The notes below the pieces were generated by a model that saw only the letters and a list, made by a program, of their open reading frames with translations, searched no databases and was not told where the DNA came from. Made by a program: the position numbers and the translations under genes. Below are positions 6,609 to 14,392 of a stretch of 14,392 nucleotides of DNA, one piece after another. How positions within the stretch are numbered: position 1 is the first letter of the stretch; every line of letters starts with the position of its first letter. The DNA comes from Bacillota bacterium (lineage in GTDB: Bacteria; Vulcanimicrobiota; JAMDEM01): positions 1 to 14,392 of the forward strand of contig JAMDEM010000043.1 of assembly GCA_023486985.1 (NCBI GenBank), in the 5' to 3' direction.

Positions 6609-9600
6609 ATGCCGACTTATAAGCCGGAAGAGAAATTTATTGCTCAGGATAGTCTTGTTTTTGACCTGGAAATTTGTGATTCCCTCCTTAATTTTGTTTC
6701 ATCCTCAACCGGCTTTTCCGTTGCTCTTTTTGACACCAGGGGAAATCAAATATCCGCAGGATATAATCTTAATTCTTTTTGCGAAACTTTTTTAAATAAA
6801 GCACAAGATGAAGAAACTATAAAAAAATGCCTGGAATGCCACAAAAAGGTGTTCCAGGAAGTCCTGGAAACTGCAAAACCCTCCCGCTCCACCTGTCCTA
6901 TGAATCTTAGAATTTTTGCCGTACCGGTAGCTGACAAAAGCACAAAGGAAATTCTGGGAGTCATCTCAGGCGGGCAGATTCTGGCTGATGACCCTGCAAC
7001 TCTGCCAAAAAAGGTTCTATCTTCCCTTTTTGAAGAACAAAAGAAGCTTTTAAACAAAATCCCCGTCCTTGATGAAAAAAGCTTCAATAGGACTTTAAAA
7101 AGCCTCTCAGACCATGTTGCAAAACTTACCGGAGAATGTTATGAAAAGCAAGCGTTAAAGAAGAAAGTAAGCCAGTTTGCCTTTGCTTCAGAAATTGCAA
7201 AATTGGTGGCTCCTGATTTTGACCTTAACAGCCTTCTGCACGCAATTGCAGGCAAAGTCACCAGGATTCTTGATGTTGACGGATGCGGTTTTAATATATG
7301 GGACCCTGTGCAGAAAACTTTTACCGCCTATGAAGCAAATCTTTTTCTTCCCTTAGATGCCGATAAAATTTTCACCGGAAAAACTCTGGCACCGGAAATA
7401 ACAGGACAGCCTTTAGTCATAAATGATCCTGCCCGGGAAGGAGCTTTAGTTCAAAAACTTGCAAAAAAGCATAAAGTAAGGTCTTTAATGTATGTTCCGC
7501 TTCAGGCAGGCAAAAAATTTATCGGCTTGATGCATGTCTTTAACACCGGCCGGCATCAAATATTTACTGAAGACGACGTGGATCTTGCCGGAGCTTTAAC
7601 GGCAGAAGTAGCTCTGGCTATAGAAAGCACAAGGCTTTATGAGGAAAGCAAACACAAGGCTGAAGAACTGGCAAAATCAAAAGAACAGATGCAGTCATAT
7701 TTTACCCAGATTGGAACAGCTCTCACCTCAGCGCTTAATTTAGGGCAGTTGCTGCGGCTTATCGTTGAAATGAGCATGAAGCTTGTCCATGCCGACGGAG
7801 GAAGCCTTTATCTTCTTGAAGGCAAGAAACCGTCAACTCAGGTTGCCATGGGTCTTGAGAGAATCGGCAAGCCTGAAGTGAAATACCGGATGAGAGAAAG
7901 TCTCATCGGCGGGTCCCATGATTCGCAAAATCCCTGGGCAGAAAGCCGCATTCTTTCAACCGGAGAAACTATATATGAAGACACCGCCTCAAGAGAAGAA
8001 ATAAAATCGTATCTCGGGGTGCCTCTCACGGCAAAAGATAAGATGAAAGGACTTCTGAATATTTACACCCGGGATAAGAGGGAATTTCAGCCCGAGGAAG
8101 TGGAGCTTCTCGCCGCTTTTGCCAGCCACGCTGCCCTGGCAATTGAAAATGCCCAGATTTTTGAATCCGAACAGAGAAAAGCAAAAGAAGCCACCACCCT
8201 TTATGTGGCTGCAAGAGCCATCGGACAAAGCCTTGCACTTAATGATGTTCTCAGCCTCAGCGCCCAGCAGCTCTGCAGAAGCACCGAGGTTGACCGGTGC
8301 ATTATACTTCTTATTGATGAAAAAATTGATGAACTCTACACTGCATCAACTTACGGATTAACGGCTGACCAGGAAAATTTCTTTTCGTTCCTGCGGCTTC
8401 CCATCGCAGAATTTGCCGGCAATCTCTGGGAAAATATAAAACAGGGAAAGCCCCTGATTCTTACCAGCGCCCCGCCTGACTGCCCTGCCCTGCAAAAATT
8501 TTTTGGACTCCTTCCCAGTAATTCCTGCATTATCATTCCCCTCTTCACAAGGGAGCAGTTGATGGGCATTATTTACCTTGACGATTCCAGGGCAGCTCAT
8601 CACTTTACCCAGCCTCAGGTAAGGCTTGTCATGACTCTTGCCATACAAATTGCAACTGCCATTCAAAGGGCAAAGCTGGTCTTCCAGCTGGAGGAAAATT
8701 TCAATCAGCTCAGCGCCCTTTACCAGATTTCCACTGCAGTGACAGGTACCTTAAGCTTAAACAAGCTTTTTAATTTAATTGTTGACAAAGTATCACAACT
8801 GATGGAAAACATCTCAACAAACCTTCTCATCTTTACGGAGGAAACCAATCAATTTCTTCTTGAAGCTTCCATAGGCTCAGATCCCGGATTTATGAGCCTT
8901 CAAGTAATAGATATAATTACCGGTCTTATGATAAAGAAAAAGCGCCCAATGGCTTATTATATTACTGAAGAAAACAAAGATGAGCCTCTTTCTCATGCAT
9001 TAACCGGCGCCGGTCTGGACGGAATTCTTTCCATCCCCCTTATTTCAAAAAGAAAGGTTATCGGAATACTTAACTGCTTTGCCCGCGAAGGTTATCAGTT
9101 CAGCCCCCAGAGACTGAGGCTCCTGCGAGCCTTTGCCAACCATGCCGTAATTGCAATGGAAAACGCAAGGCTGTACGAAATAATCAAAAACAAAGTCCAT
9201 GAACTGGCAACACTTTTTGAAGTGGGCAAGGCAATAACTTCAACTCTTCAGTTTGAAAAAGTTCTTGATGAAATAGCTGAAAATGTTATAAAAGCAATGA
9301 AAGCTGATGCCTGCTCCATAATGCTTCTCGATCACAATACAAATGAGCTTACAATAAAATCCGCTAAAGGATTGGAAAAGAATCACATTGAACGCAAGGT
9401 AATTCTCGGGGAAGGAGTTTCAGGAATTGCGGCAAAAACCGGAAAGCCCATGATTCTTCTTGATATGAAGGAGGAAGCCTCTCCTTATAAGTTTCCCAAG
9501 GAGCTTAGAAAAGAAGGCTTAAAAACAATTCTTTCCGTTTCCGGCTCCACAAAAAACAAAACCATCGGTCTTGTAAACGTATATAAAAAAGATATTTATT

Positions 9601-10400
9601 ATCATACCCAGCCGGAAATAAACCTTCTTGGAACAATGGCAAACCAGTCGGCAATAGCCATTGAAAATGCAAGGCTTTATTCGGAACAGCTTGAAATTGC
9701 AAAGATAATAAGGTCAAGCCTTGTTCCCCAGCAGAAAATTTTCTTCCCGGGACTTGACATCGGTCATAAATACATACCCTCGATGGAATTAAGCGGCGAC
9801 TATTACGACCTTGTTCCTATTGACGAAAACAAAATGGGCATCACTATATCAGATGTAGCAGGCAAGGGAACTTCCGCCGCCATTTACACTGCACGGGCTA
9901 AATACGTGCTGAAATCGTTTGCCTTTGCCGATTATCCGCCCGAAGAGGTTCTTACAAAGGTAAACCAGATACTGGAGCCGGAAACGGAAAGAGAAAAATT
10001 CATCAGCCTCTTTTACGGGAAAATTGATTTAAAAAACAAGGAAGTCGTTTACAGCGTGGCAGGTCATGAACCGCCCATCCTGTGGAAAACATCAGCCGCC
10101 AGGCATGTTCTCCTTGAAGGAAACGGCCTTTTAATAGGCGTGGAGCAGGGAGAAAAATATACCCGCCGGAAAGCATCTCTTGAAAGCGGGGATTTCCTGG
10201 TGCTTTATACAGACGGGATAACCGAGGCGCGCTCGCCTGAAGGCAAATTATTCGGCATTGAAGGCGTTATTCCCATCCTTGAAGAAAACTCATCTTTAAG
10301 CGCCCAGGCGATTGCCAACAAGATTCACACAACCGTTCAGAAATTTACCAGAAAAAAACTCACCGACGACTTCACACTGCTGGTGATAAAAATAATTTAG
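6609..10400 (+). CDS. PocR / five-GAF / SpoIIE-type PP2C sensor phosphatase
   Basis: This 1263-aa soluble protein reads as multi-domain sensor plus serine phosphatase. Residues 15-175 resemble a PocR ligand-binding domain, with cysteines 58, 74, 77 and 96 and the ending GVISGGQIL. Five GAF domains follow at about 205-340, 375-512, 535-685, 715-852 and 880-1021, four of them ending in an AIES/AIEN/AMEN-type helix (the third ends AIQRAKL) that runs into short coiled-coil linkers. The C-terminus (about 1050-1262) is a SpoIIE/RsbU phosphatase with SGDYYD (1062-1067), DVAGKG (1082-1087), AGHEPP (1151-1156), YTDG around D1202 and DDFT (1253-1256), so the metal-binding aspartates are present. No membrane segment is seen, hence cytoplasmic. 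Such enzymes usually dephosphorylate STAS anti-anti-sigma proteins, but none is nearby. ATG 6609 is preferred over TTG 6606; the ribosome site (AAAGAG/GAAG) is modest. Confidence 0.92.
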   Translation: MPTYKPEEKFIAQDSLVFDLEICDSLLNFVSSSTGFSVALFDTRGNQISAGYNLNSFCETFLNKAQDEETIKKCLECHKKVFQEVLETAKPSRSTCPMNLRIFAVPVADKSTKEILGVISGGQILADDPATLPKKVLSSLFEEQKKLLNKIPVLDEKSFNRTLKSLSDHVAKLTGECYEKQALKKKVSQFAFASEIAKLVAPDFDLNSLLHAIAGKVTRILDVDGCGFNIWDPVQKTFTAYEANLFLPLDADKIFTGKTLAPEITGQPLVINDPAREGALVQKLAKKHKVRSLMYVPLQAGKKFIGLMHVFNTGRHQIFTEDDVDLAGALTAEVALAIESTRLYEESKHKAEELAKSKEQMQSYFTQIGTALTSALNLGQLLRLIVEMSMKLVHADGGSLYLLEGKKPSTQVAMGLERIGKPEVKYRMRESLIGGSHDSQNPWAESRILSTGETIYEDTASREEIKSYLGVPLTAKDKMKGLLNIYTRDKREFQPEEVELLAAFASHAALAIENAQIFESEQRKAKEATTLYVAARAIGQSLALNDVLSLSAQQLCRSTEVDRCIILLIDEKIDELYTASTYGLTADQENFFSFLRLPIAEFAGNLWENIKQGKPLILTSAPPDCPALQKFFGLLPSNSCIIIPLFTREQLMGIIYLDDSRAAHHFTQPQVRLVMTLAIQIATAIQRAKLVFQLEENFNQLSALYQISTAVTGTLSLNKLFNLIVDKVSQLMENISTNLLIFTEETNQFLLEASIGSDPGFMSLQVIDIITGLMIKKKRPMAYYITEENKDEPLSHALTGAGLDGILSIPLISKRKVIGILNCFAREGYQFSPQRLRLLRAFANHAVIAMENARLYEIIKNKVHELATLFEVGKAITSTLQFEKVLDEIAENVIKAMKADACSIMLLDHNTNELTIKSAKGLEKNHIERKVILGEGVSGIAAKTGKPMILLDMKEEASPYKFPKELRKEGLKTILSVSGSTKNKTIGLVNVYKKDIYYHTQPEINLLGTMANQSAIAIENARLYSEQLEIAKIIRSSLVPQQKIFFPGLDIGHKYIPSMELSGDYYDLVPIDENKMGITISDVAGKGTSAAIYTARAKYVLKSFAFADYPPEEVLTKVNQILEPETEREKFISLFYGKIDLKNKEVVYSVAGHEPPILWKTSAARHVLLEGNGLLIGVEQGEKYTRRKASLESGDFLVLYTDGITEARSPEGKLFGIEGVIPILEENSSLSAQAIANKIHTTVQKFTRKKLTDDFTLLVIKII

Positions 10401-10405
10401 CCGTT

Positions 10406-10449
10406 AGTAATAAACCACCCTGCAGCTTGCTGCAGAGTAGTTTATTACT
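10406..10449. terminator. Large hairpin between convergent genes, probable bidirectional terminator
   Basis: Perfect 10-bp arms AGTAATAAAC (10406-10415) and GTTTATTACT (10440-10449) enclose a second stem CTGCAG/CTGCAG around a CTTG loop (10420-10435); two pairs and two mismatches lie between the stems. It begins 5 bp after the phosphatase stop and its right arm touches the nrnA stop codon. Flanking sequence is AT-rich on both sides but lacks a long T run, so termination is likely rather than certain. The inner stem shares the AGCTTGCT core with the repeat at 491-547. Confidence 0.6.
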
Positions 10450-11411
10450 TATTGATTTAAGTATTCTCTTGTTTTGGAAACAACCTGTTTTACGGCTTCT
10501 TCGAGGGGGGCTTCTACGGTACATCCGGCTGCTCTTAAATGGCCTCCGCCGCCAAAGAATGCCGCAATCTTATTTACCGGAACACCTGATGAACGAAGGC
10601 TCACCTTTATCTTCTTTGCGTCTATTTCCTTGAAAAAAAGAACCGCCTGTGCTCCTCTTATCTGATTTATCTCCTCCACAAAGTTCTGGGTATCACCCTC
10701 ATCAACTGCGTACTGCTCAAGCATATCTTTCGTAATATAGCTCCAGGCAATTTTTCCTTCGTCAGAAAGTTCAAGATTCGCCATAACCTTTCCCTGAAGC
10801 CTTAAGACGTTCGGAGATTTTTCATGATAGACTTTCCGGTAAACTTCATCCGTCTTTATTGGAATAGAAAGAAGCTGTGAAATAACTTCATGGGTTCTGG
10901 AAGTAACATTTGAATACTGAAATCCGCCGGTATCGGTAAGAATAGCAGTGTAAAGATTAATGGCAATTTCGTAATCCAGCTCGACATCCATATCCTTTAT
11001 CAGGAAATAAACCATCTCCGCAACGGCTGAAGCACCGGGGTCAACCCAGTTAAAATCTGCATAAAACTTGTTATCCGGATGATGGTCAATATTTATAATC
11101 GTCTTTGCTATCTTTTTTATGTCAACTCCGGCTGGAAGCCTCTGGAGGTCCGTGCACTCAAGCAAAATGGCAGCATCGTAACTTCCAGGAGGAGCTTTAT
11201 GGCTGATATATTCGATGTCCGGCAGGAATGTGAAAATTTCCGGTATTGGTTCGGGGATAAATCTTAAAACGCTTTTTCCTATTTTACCAATGGCTCTTCC
11301 CAGGGCAAGCATGGAGCCCAAATCATCCCCGTCTATATAAACATGGGGAAGGATAATAAATTTTTCTTTTGTTTTGAGGATTTCCGAAATGCGGCGGGAA
11401 TCCTTACTCAA
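10449..11411 (-). CDS. nrnA: NrnA-type DHH phosphoesterase (oligoribonuclease / pAp phosphatase)
   Basis: This 320-aa protein is a DHH/DHHA1 phosphoesterase of the NrnA group, which degrades RNA fragments of two to five nucleotides and removes the 3'-phosphate from pAp, using Mn2+. Visible motifs are IDGDDLGS (26-33), LLECTDLQRL (83-92), the namesake DHH at 109-111, TDTGGF (159-164), and the DHHA1 substrate loop GGGGHLRAAG (287-296). In the second motif a Glu stands where many members have a metal-binding Asp. Length is typical. The start is TTG at 11411; it overlaps the last codons of rbfA by 8 bp, and the Shine-Dalgarno AGAGGAGAAG lies within rbfA, so translation is coupled. The infB-rbfA-nrnA order is common in bacteria. 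truB, often next, is absent here; a convergent gene follows. Confidence 0.92.
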   Translation of the reverse strand: MSKDSRRISEILKTKEKFIILPHVYIDGDDLGSMLALGRAIGKIGKSVLRFIPEPIPEIFTFLPDIEYISHKAPPGSYDAAILLECTDLQRLPAGVDIKKIAKTIINIDHHPDNKFYADFNWVDPGASAVAEMVYFLIKDMDVELDYEIAINLYTAILTDTGGFQYSNVTSRTHEVISQLLSIPIKTDEVYRKVYHEKSPNVLRLQGKVMANLELSDEGKIAWSYITKDMLEQYAVDEGDTQNFVEEINQIRGAQAVLFFKEIDAKKIKVSLRSSGVPVNKIAAFFGGGGHLRAAGCTVEAPLEEAVKQVVSKTREYLNQ

Positions 11412-11760
11412 TATTCTTCTCCTCTTTCGTTACCTGTCCGAGGATCTGGGCAATCCTAATGCCTCTCTCAATAGAAGAATCAAATTTAAAAACTATCTCC
11501 GGAGTATGCCTCAGGCGTATCCTTTTGCCAAGCTCGCTTCTGACAAAACCGGTGGCGCTTGAAAGCCCTTCCATTGTGCTTTTATGCTCCTCCTCGTTTC
11601 CAAGGATGCTTACAAAAATTTTTGCATGTTTAAGATCGCCGGAAAGTTCAACATCTGTTATAGTAACAAAGCCAAGACGGGGATCCTTTAATTCACGCAG
11701 TATCTCGCTGGCAACCTGCTGAATCAGCACCTTGACGCGGTCTGCCCTCTGGTAACTCAT
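11404..11760 (-). CDS. rbfA: Ribosome-binding factor A
   Basis: RbfA is a small KH-fold protein that binds the immature 30S subunit and helps 16S rRNA 5'-end maturation, especially in the cold. The 118-aa product shows the family pattern throughout: an N-terminal helix with DRVKVLIQQVASEIL, the DPRLGFVTITDVELSGDLKHAKIF strand region, and LGKRIRLRHTPEIVFKFDSSIERG. The AxG kink seen in the KH turn appears as SSATG. Length is normal. Its ATG overlaps the infB stop in an ATGA (11760-11757), and its own stop lies inside the nrnA start region, so three genes are translated as one coupled series. Confidence 0.96.
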   Translation of the reverse strand: MSYQRADRVKVLIQQVASEILRELKDPRLGFVTITDVELSGDLKHAKIFVSILGNEEEHKSTMEGLSSATGFVRSELGKRIRLRHTPEIVFKFDSSIERGIRIAQILGQVTKEEKNIE

Positions 11761-14282
11761 CCCGTAACACTCGTTTCCCTTTTGATTTCCTGAAGCTGAT
11801 ATGCTTCTATTATATCGCCGACCTGCAAACCTCCGTATTTCTCAATCCCGATTCCGCATTCAAAACCGGCTGAAGCTTCCCGCACATCTTCCTTAAACCT
11901 TCTTAAGGAATCTATCTTGCCCTCATAGATAACCACACCGTCTCTTAATATCCGCACATCGGCGTTCCTGGTTATCTTGCCGTCCGTCACATAAGCGCCG
12001 GAAATTACACCCACCTTGGACATTTTAAATATCTGCCTGACTTCGGCTCTCCCTGTAAGAATTTCCTCAAACTCAGGCTTAAGCATGCCCGTCATGGCAG
12101 CTTTTATGTCTTCAATTACATGATAGATAACCCGGTAAAGGCGGATATCAACACTTTCCTGCTCGGCTAGCTTCTTCACATTGGGGTCCGGCCGGATATT
12201 AAACCCGATGATAATGGCATTTGAAGCTGTGGCAAGAAGGATATCGGATTCAGTTACCGTGCCCACACCGCCGTGAATGACATTTACTTTTACATTTTCC
12301 GTGGAAAGCCTGGAAAGGGCGTGCCTGAGGGCTTCAACCGCTCCCTGTCCGTCTGTTTTCACAATTATGTTAAGATCCCTCGATGATTCAGACTCTTTCA
12401 ACTGATTAAAGAAGTCCTCAAGCCCCATTTTTTGAAGGTCTTTTACCTTTTCTTCGCGCTTCCTGAAATTTCTGGCTTCCGTAATCTGCTTTGCCATTCT
12501 TTCATCTTCAAGCACCTGAAGTATATCGCCTGCCTGGGCAACGCCCGAAAGCCCTATAATTTCAACCGGAGTGGAAGGAAAAGCCTTCTTAATTCTCTCT
12601 CCCTTGTCATTAATCATAACCTTTACTTTTCCGTAAGTAAGCCCGACTACCACAGGGTCTCCCATCTTCAGGGTTCCGTTTTGAACAAGCACTGTAGCCA
12701 CCGGACCAAGGCCGCGGTCGAGTCTTGCCTCAATTATCGTTCCAGTAGCCCTGCGGTTTGGATTTGCCTTTAATTCCTGAATATCTGAAACAAGAAGAAT
12801 CATCTCCAGAAGCTCCGGGATACCTATTTTCTGTTTGGCTGAAACAGGAATACAGACTGTTTCTCCTCCCCAGTCTTCAGCCAGAAGATCCAAGTCGGCA
12901 AGCTGCTGCTTAATTCTTTCAGGGTTTGCCTGCGGCTTGTCCACTTTATTAATTGCAACAATTATCGGCACCATGGCAGCTTTAGCATGATTTATGGCTT
13001 CTATTGTCTGCGGCATAACGCCGTCATCTGCCGCCACTACTAAAACTGCAACATCGGTAACTTTGGCGCCCCTGGCTCTCATGGCGGTAAAAGCTTCATG
13101 GCCCGGAGTATCTATAAAGACAATCTTCCTTCCCTGAAGATCCACCATATAAGCGCCGATCTTCTGAGTTATGCCTCCAGCTTCCCCGGCCGTTACATTT
13201 GTCTTCCTTATGGCATCAAGAAGAGACGTCTTGCCGTGATCTACATGGCCCAGAACGGTTACAACCGGAGGCCTGGTTGAAAGTTTGCTTGTGTCCTCTT
13301 CTTCTATGAAAACTTCCTCAGGGGGAGGAAGGACTTCAGCTTCAAAGCCGAAATTTCTTGCTACCTGCGCCGCCTTGTCAAAGTTAAGATTCTGGTTAAT
13401 GGTAATCATATAACCCTGCTTCATCAGAAGCTTTATTATTTCGTTTGCACTCACTTCAAGACGGGTTGCCAGATCGGCAATCGAGATAAGATCGGGCAGG
13501 CTGATTTTTTTTAACTCTACCGCTACAGGCGGCGGAGCAGGCTTTGCAACGGGAACATGCCTTGCCGCAACCGGCTGCGCAACATATCTTGCAGGCGGCG
13601 CAACTGCCCTTGGAGGCAACGTCGGTCTTACCGGCACGGAAACAGCTTTTGGAGCCGGCGGCACAGCTGCTTTTGGCGCTTCCATTTTCGGTTGAACAGG
13701 CGGTTTTTCAACCGCATGAGGCGGCTCTTTTACCGGTGCAACTGTCTTTAATGCAGGCTTCACTGCCTTAACCGGCGGCTTCTCCGCCACAGGAGCCTTT
13801 GCAAGAGGCTTTTCATCCACCGGAGCTTTAGACGGCGCCTTTTCTACAGCCGGGACTTTAACAGGAGGCTTTTCCGCAACAGCGCTCTTTCCTGGAGCCT
13901 TTTTAACTTCTTTAACCTCAACAGCCTTCTTCTCAGGAATAACAGCTTCCTCAGCTTTTTCCTTTACTTCCTTCTTTGAGGGAGCTTCTTCCTTGGGAGG
14001 ACGAATAATGGTAATTTTTCTGGGTACAATTTTTTTCTCAAGGACGTCAAGTGCGGGAAGAACTCTTTTTTCTTCTTTTACGGCAGTTTTAAAGACGCGC
14101 GGCTTAACAGCAGCCTTGGTTTCTCCTTTTTCAACTGTCTTTGCCTTCTCTTTTGCCCTCTTAATGGTCTTTTCTTCAAGGACACTCATATGATTAGCCG
14201 CTTCCACCCCTATTTTTCTTAAAAGGGAAAGCAGTTCTTTGCTGGTTATACCAAGTTCCTTTGCCAGTTCATAAACTCTCAA
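11757..14282 (-). CDS. infB: Translation initiation factor IF-2
   Basis: IF2 is the GTPase that places initiator fMet-tRNA on the 30S subunit and promotes subunit joining. The 841-aa protein begins with an IF2_N helical domain (MRVYELAKELGITSKELL), followed by a long Lys/Pro/Ala/Glu-rich linker (about 50-255), a second IF2_N domain (262-316), and the GTPase domain with GHVDHGKT (345-352), GGITQKIGA (369-377), DTPGH (391-395), NKVD (445-448) and SAK (481-483). Domains II, III and the fMet-tRNA-binding C-terminus follow to a normal end. Start is TTG at 14282; Shine-Dalgarno AAGGTGAG (14299-14292) is 9 nt upstream, and no in-frame ATG gives the complete first helix. The linker holds a decapeptide repeat. 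rbfA overlaps its stop by 4 bp. Confidence 0.97.
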   Translation of the reverse strand: MRVYELAKELGITSKELLSLLRKIGVEAANHMSVLEEKTIKRAKEKAKTVEKGETKAAVKPRVFKTAVKEEKRVLPALDVLEKKIVPRKITIIRPPKEEAPSKKEVKEKAEEAVIPEKKAVEVKEVKKAPGKSAVAEKPPVKVPAVEKAPSKAPVDEKPLAKAPVAEKPPVKAVKPALKTVAPVKEPPHAVEKPPVQPKMEAPKAAVPPAPKAVSVPVRPTLPPRAVAPPARYVAQPVAARHVPVAKPAPPPVAVELKKISLPDLISIADLATRLEVSANEIIKLLMKQGYMITINQNLNFDKAAQVARNFGFEAEVLPPPEEVFIEEEDTSKLSTRPPVVTVLGHVDHGKTSLLDAIRKTNVTAGEAGGITQKIGAYMVDLQGRKIVFIDTPGHEAFTAMRARGAKVTDVAVLVVAADDGVMPQTIEAINHAKAAMVPIIVAINKVDKPQANPERIKQQLADLDLLAEDWGGETVCIPVSAKQKIGIPELLEMILLVSDIQELKANPNRRATGTIIEARLDRGLGPVATVLVQNGTLKMGDPVVVGLTYGKVKVMINDKGERIKKAFPSTPVEIIGLSGVAQAGDILQVLEDERMAKQITEARNFRKREEKVKDLQKMGLEDFFNQLKESESSRDLNIIVKTDGQGAVEALRHALSRLSTENVKVNVIHGGVGTVTESDILLATASNAIIIGFNIRPDPNVKKLAEQESVDIRLYRVIYHVIEDIKAAMTGMLKPEFEEILTGRAEVRQIFKMSKVGVISGAYVTDGKITRNADVRILRDGVVIYEGKIDSLRRFKEDVREASAGFECGIGIEKYGGLQVGDIIEAYQLQEIKRETSVTG
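13764..13883 (-). repeat. Four decapeptide repeats in the IF2 linker
   Basis: Residues 134-173 of IF2 consist of four imperfect ten-residue units with the consensus P-V-A-E-K-P-P-x-K-A (AVAEKPPVKV, PAVEKAPSKA, PVDEKPLAKA, PVAEKPPVKA), encoded by four 30-bp tandem units. The linker is disordered and variable in length in this family, so copy number probably changes by slippage without harm. Confidence 0.7.
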
Positions 14283-14324
14283 ATCTGTCCACTCACCTTC
14301 CGTAAACCTGCTTCATATATTTTT

Positions 14325-14392
14325 TTAAACCTCTCCGGTTAAAATTCTTAATGTGTCCTTATCAATCCTTTCCAGGAAATTCTTTCTGAATT
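14325..14392 (-). CDS. 3' end of an upstream gene, possibly ylxR
   Basis: The last 21 codons of a frame enter from the right edge on the minus strand and stop with TAA at 14327-14325, 42 bp before infB. The residues are FRKNFLERIDKDTLRILTGE plus a final Val. Position just before infB and the short K-N-x-L-x-R-x...L pattern suit the C-terminus of YlxR (DUF448), the nucleic-acid-binding protein commonly encoded between nusA and infB. With so few residues this is mainly a context call; it could be another member of the nusA operon. Confidence 0.45.
   Translation of the reverse strand, partial: FRKNFLERIDKDTLRILTGEV

Noticed and set aside
12432..12773. 113-aa open frame on the plus strand inside infB
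   Set aside because: It is antisense to the conserved part of IF2, without a promoter or ribosome site; a shadow of codon usage.
14293..14316. Seven-codon ORF (MKQVYGR) just before infB on the minus strand
   Set aside because: It has no ribosome site and its end coincides with the infB ribosome site; such short frames are expected by chance.

Overview
The window is ordinary bacterial chromosome. The genes have Shine-Dalgarno sites and sigma-70-like promoters, and the informational genes (infB, rbfA, nrnA, ileS) are bacterial in kind. Base composition looks moderate to slightly AT-rich. Several features fit an uncultured or deep-branching bacterial lineage rather than a model organism: an archease/RtcB RNA-ligase pair, a long type-2 isoleucyl-tRNA synthetase, and a very large PocR/GAF/SpoIIE phosphatase. 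I cannot name the phylum from the sequence. I see no CRISPR array, tRNA, rRNA, transposase or phage gene.

Layout, left to right. (1) 1-2278, + strand: archease, then a 144-bp gap holding a striking double-hairpin inverted repeat that looks like a REPIN (two REP units head to head), then RtcB RNA ligase, then a small DUF2283 protein 3 bp behind it. (2) 2275-6290, - strand: ileS, followed closely by an unrecognised 202-aa single-helix membrane protein and an unrecognised 73-aa four-cysteine protein. The last gene meets DUF2283 tail to tail with a 4-bp overlap. (3) 6291-6608: back-to-back promoters. The leftward one serves ileS. The rightward one is nearly consensus and drives a 25-codon ORF with an excellent ribosome binding site, followed by a clean intrinsic terminator lying only 37 bp before the next gene. 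(4) 6609-10400, + strand: a 1263-aa soluble sensor phosphatase (PocR, five GAF domains, SpoIIE/PP2C). (5) 10401-10448: a large hairpin between convergent genes. (6) 10449-14392, - strand: the end of a probable ylxR, then infB, rbfA and nrnA, the last three joined by overlapping stop and start codons.

How the genes work together. Archease is the known activator of RtcB, so the left block is an RNA ligation/repair unit. The right block is the classic translation-initiation and ribosome-maturation operon (IF2, RbfA, nano-RNase). ileS supplies Ile-tRNA. The phosphatase is a probable output of a partner-switching pathway, but no anti-sigma or STAS partner lies in the window.

The two most interesting non-coding signals are the REPIN-like element at 491-547 and the promoter/small-ORF/terminator leader at 6375-6571. 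The leader suggests that the phosphatase gene is controlled by attenuation, or that an independent small RNA or peptide is made there.
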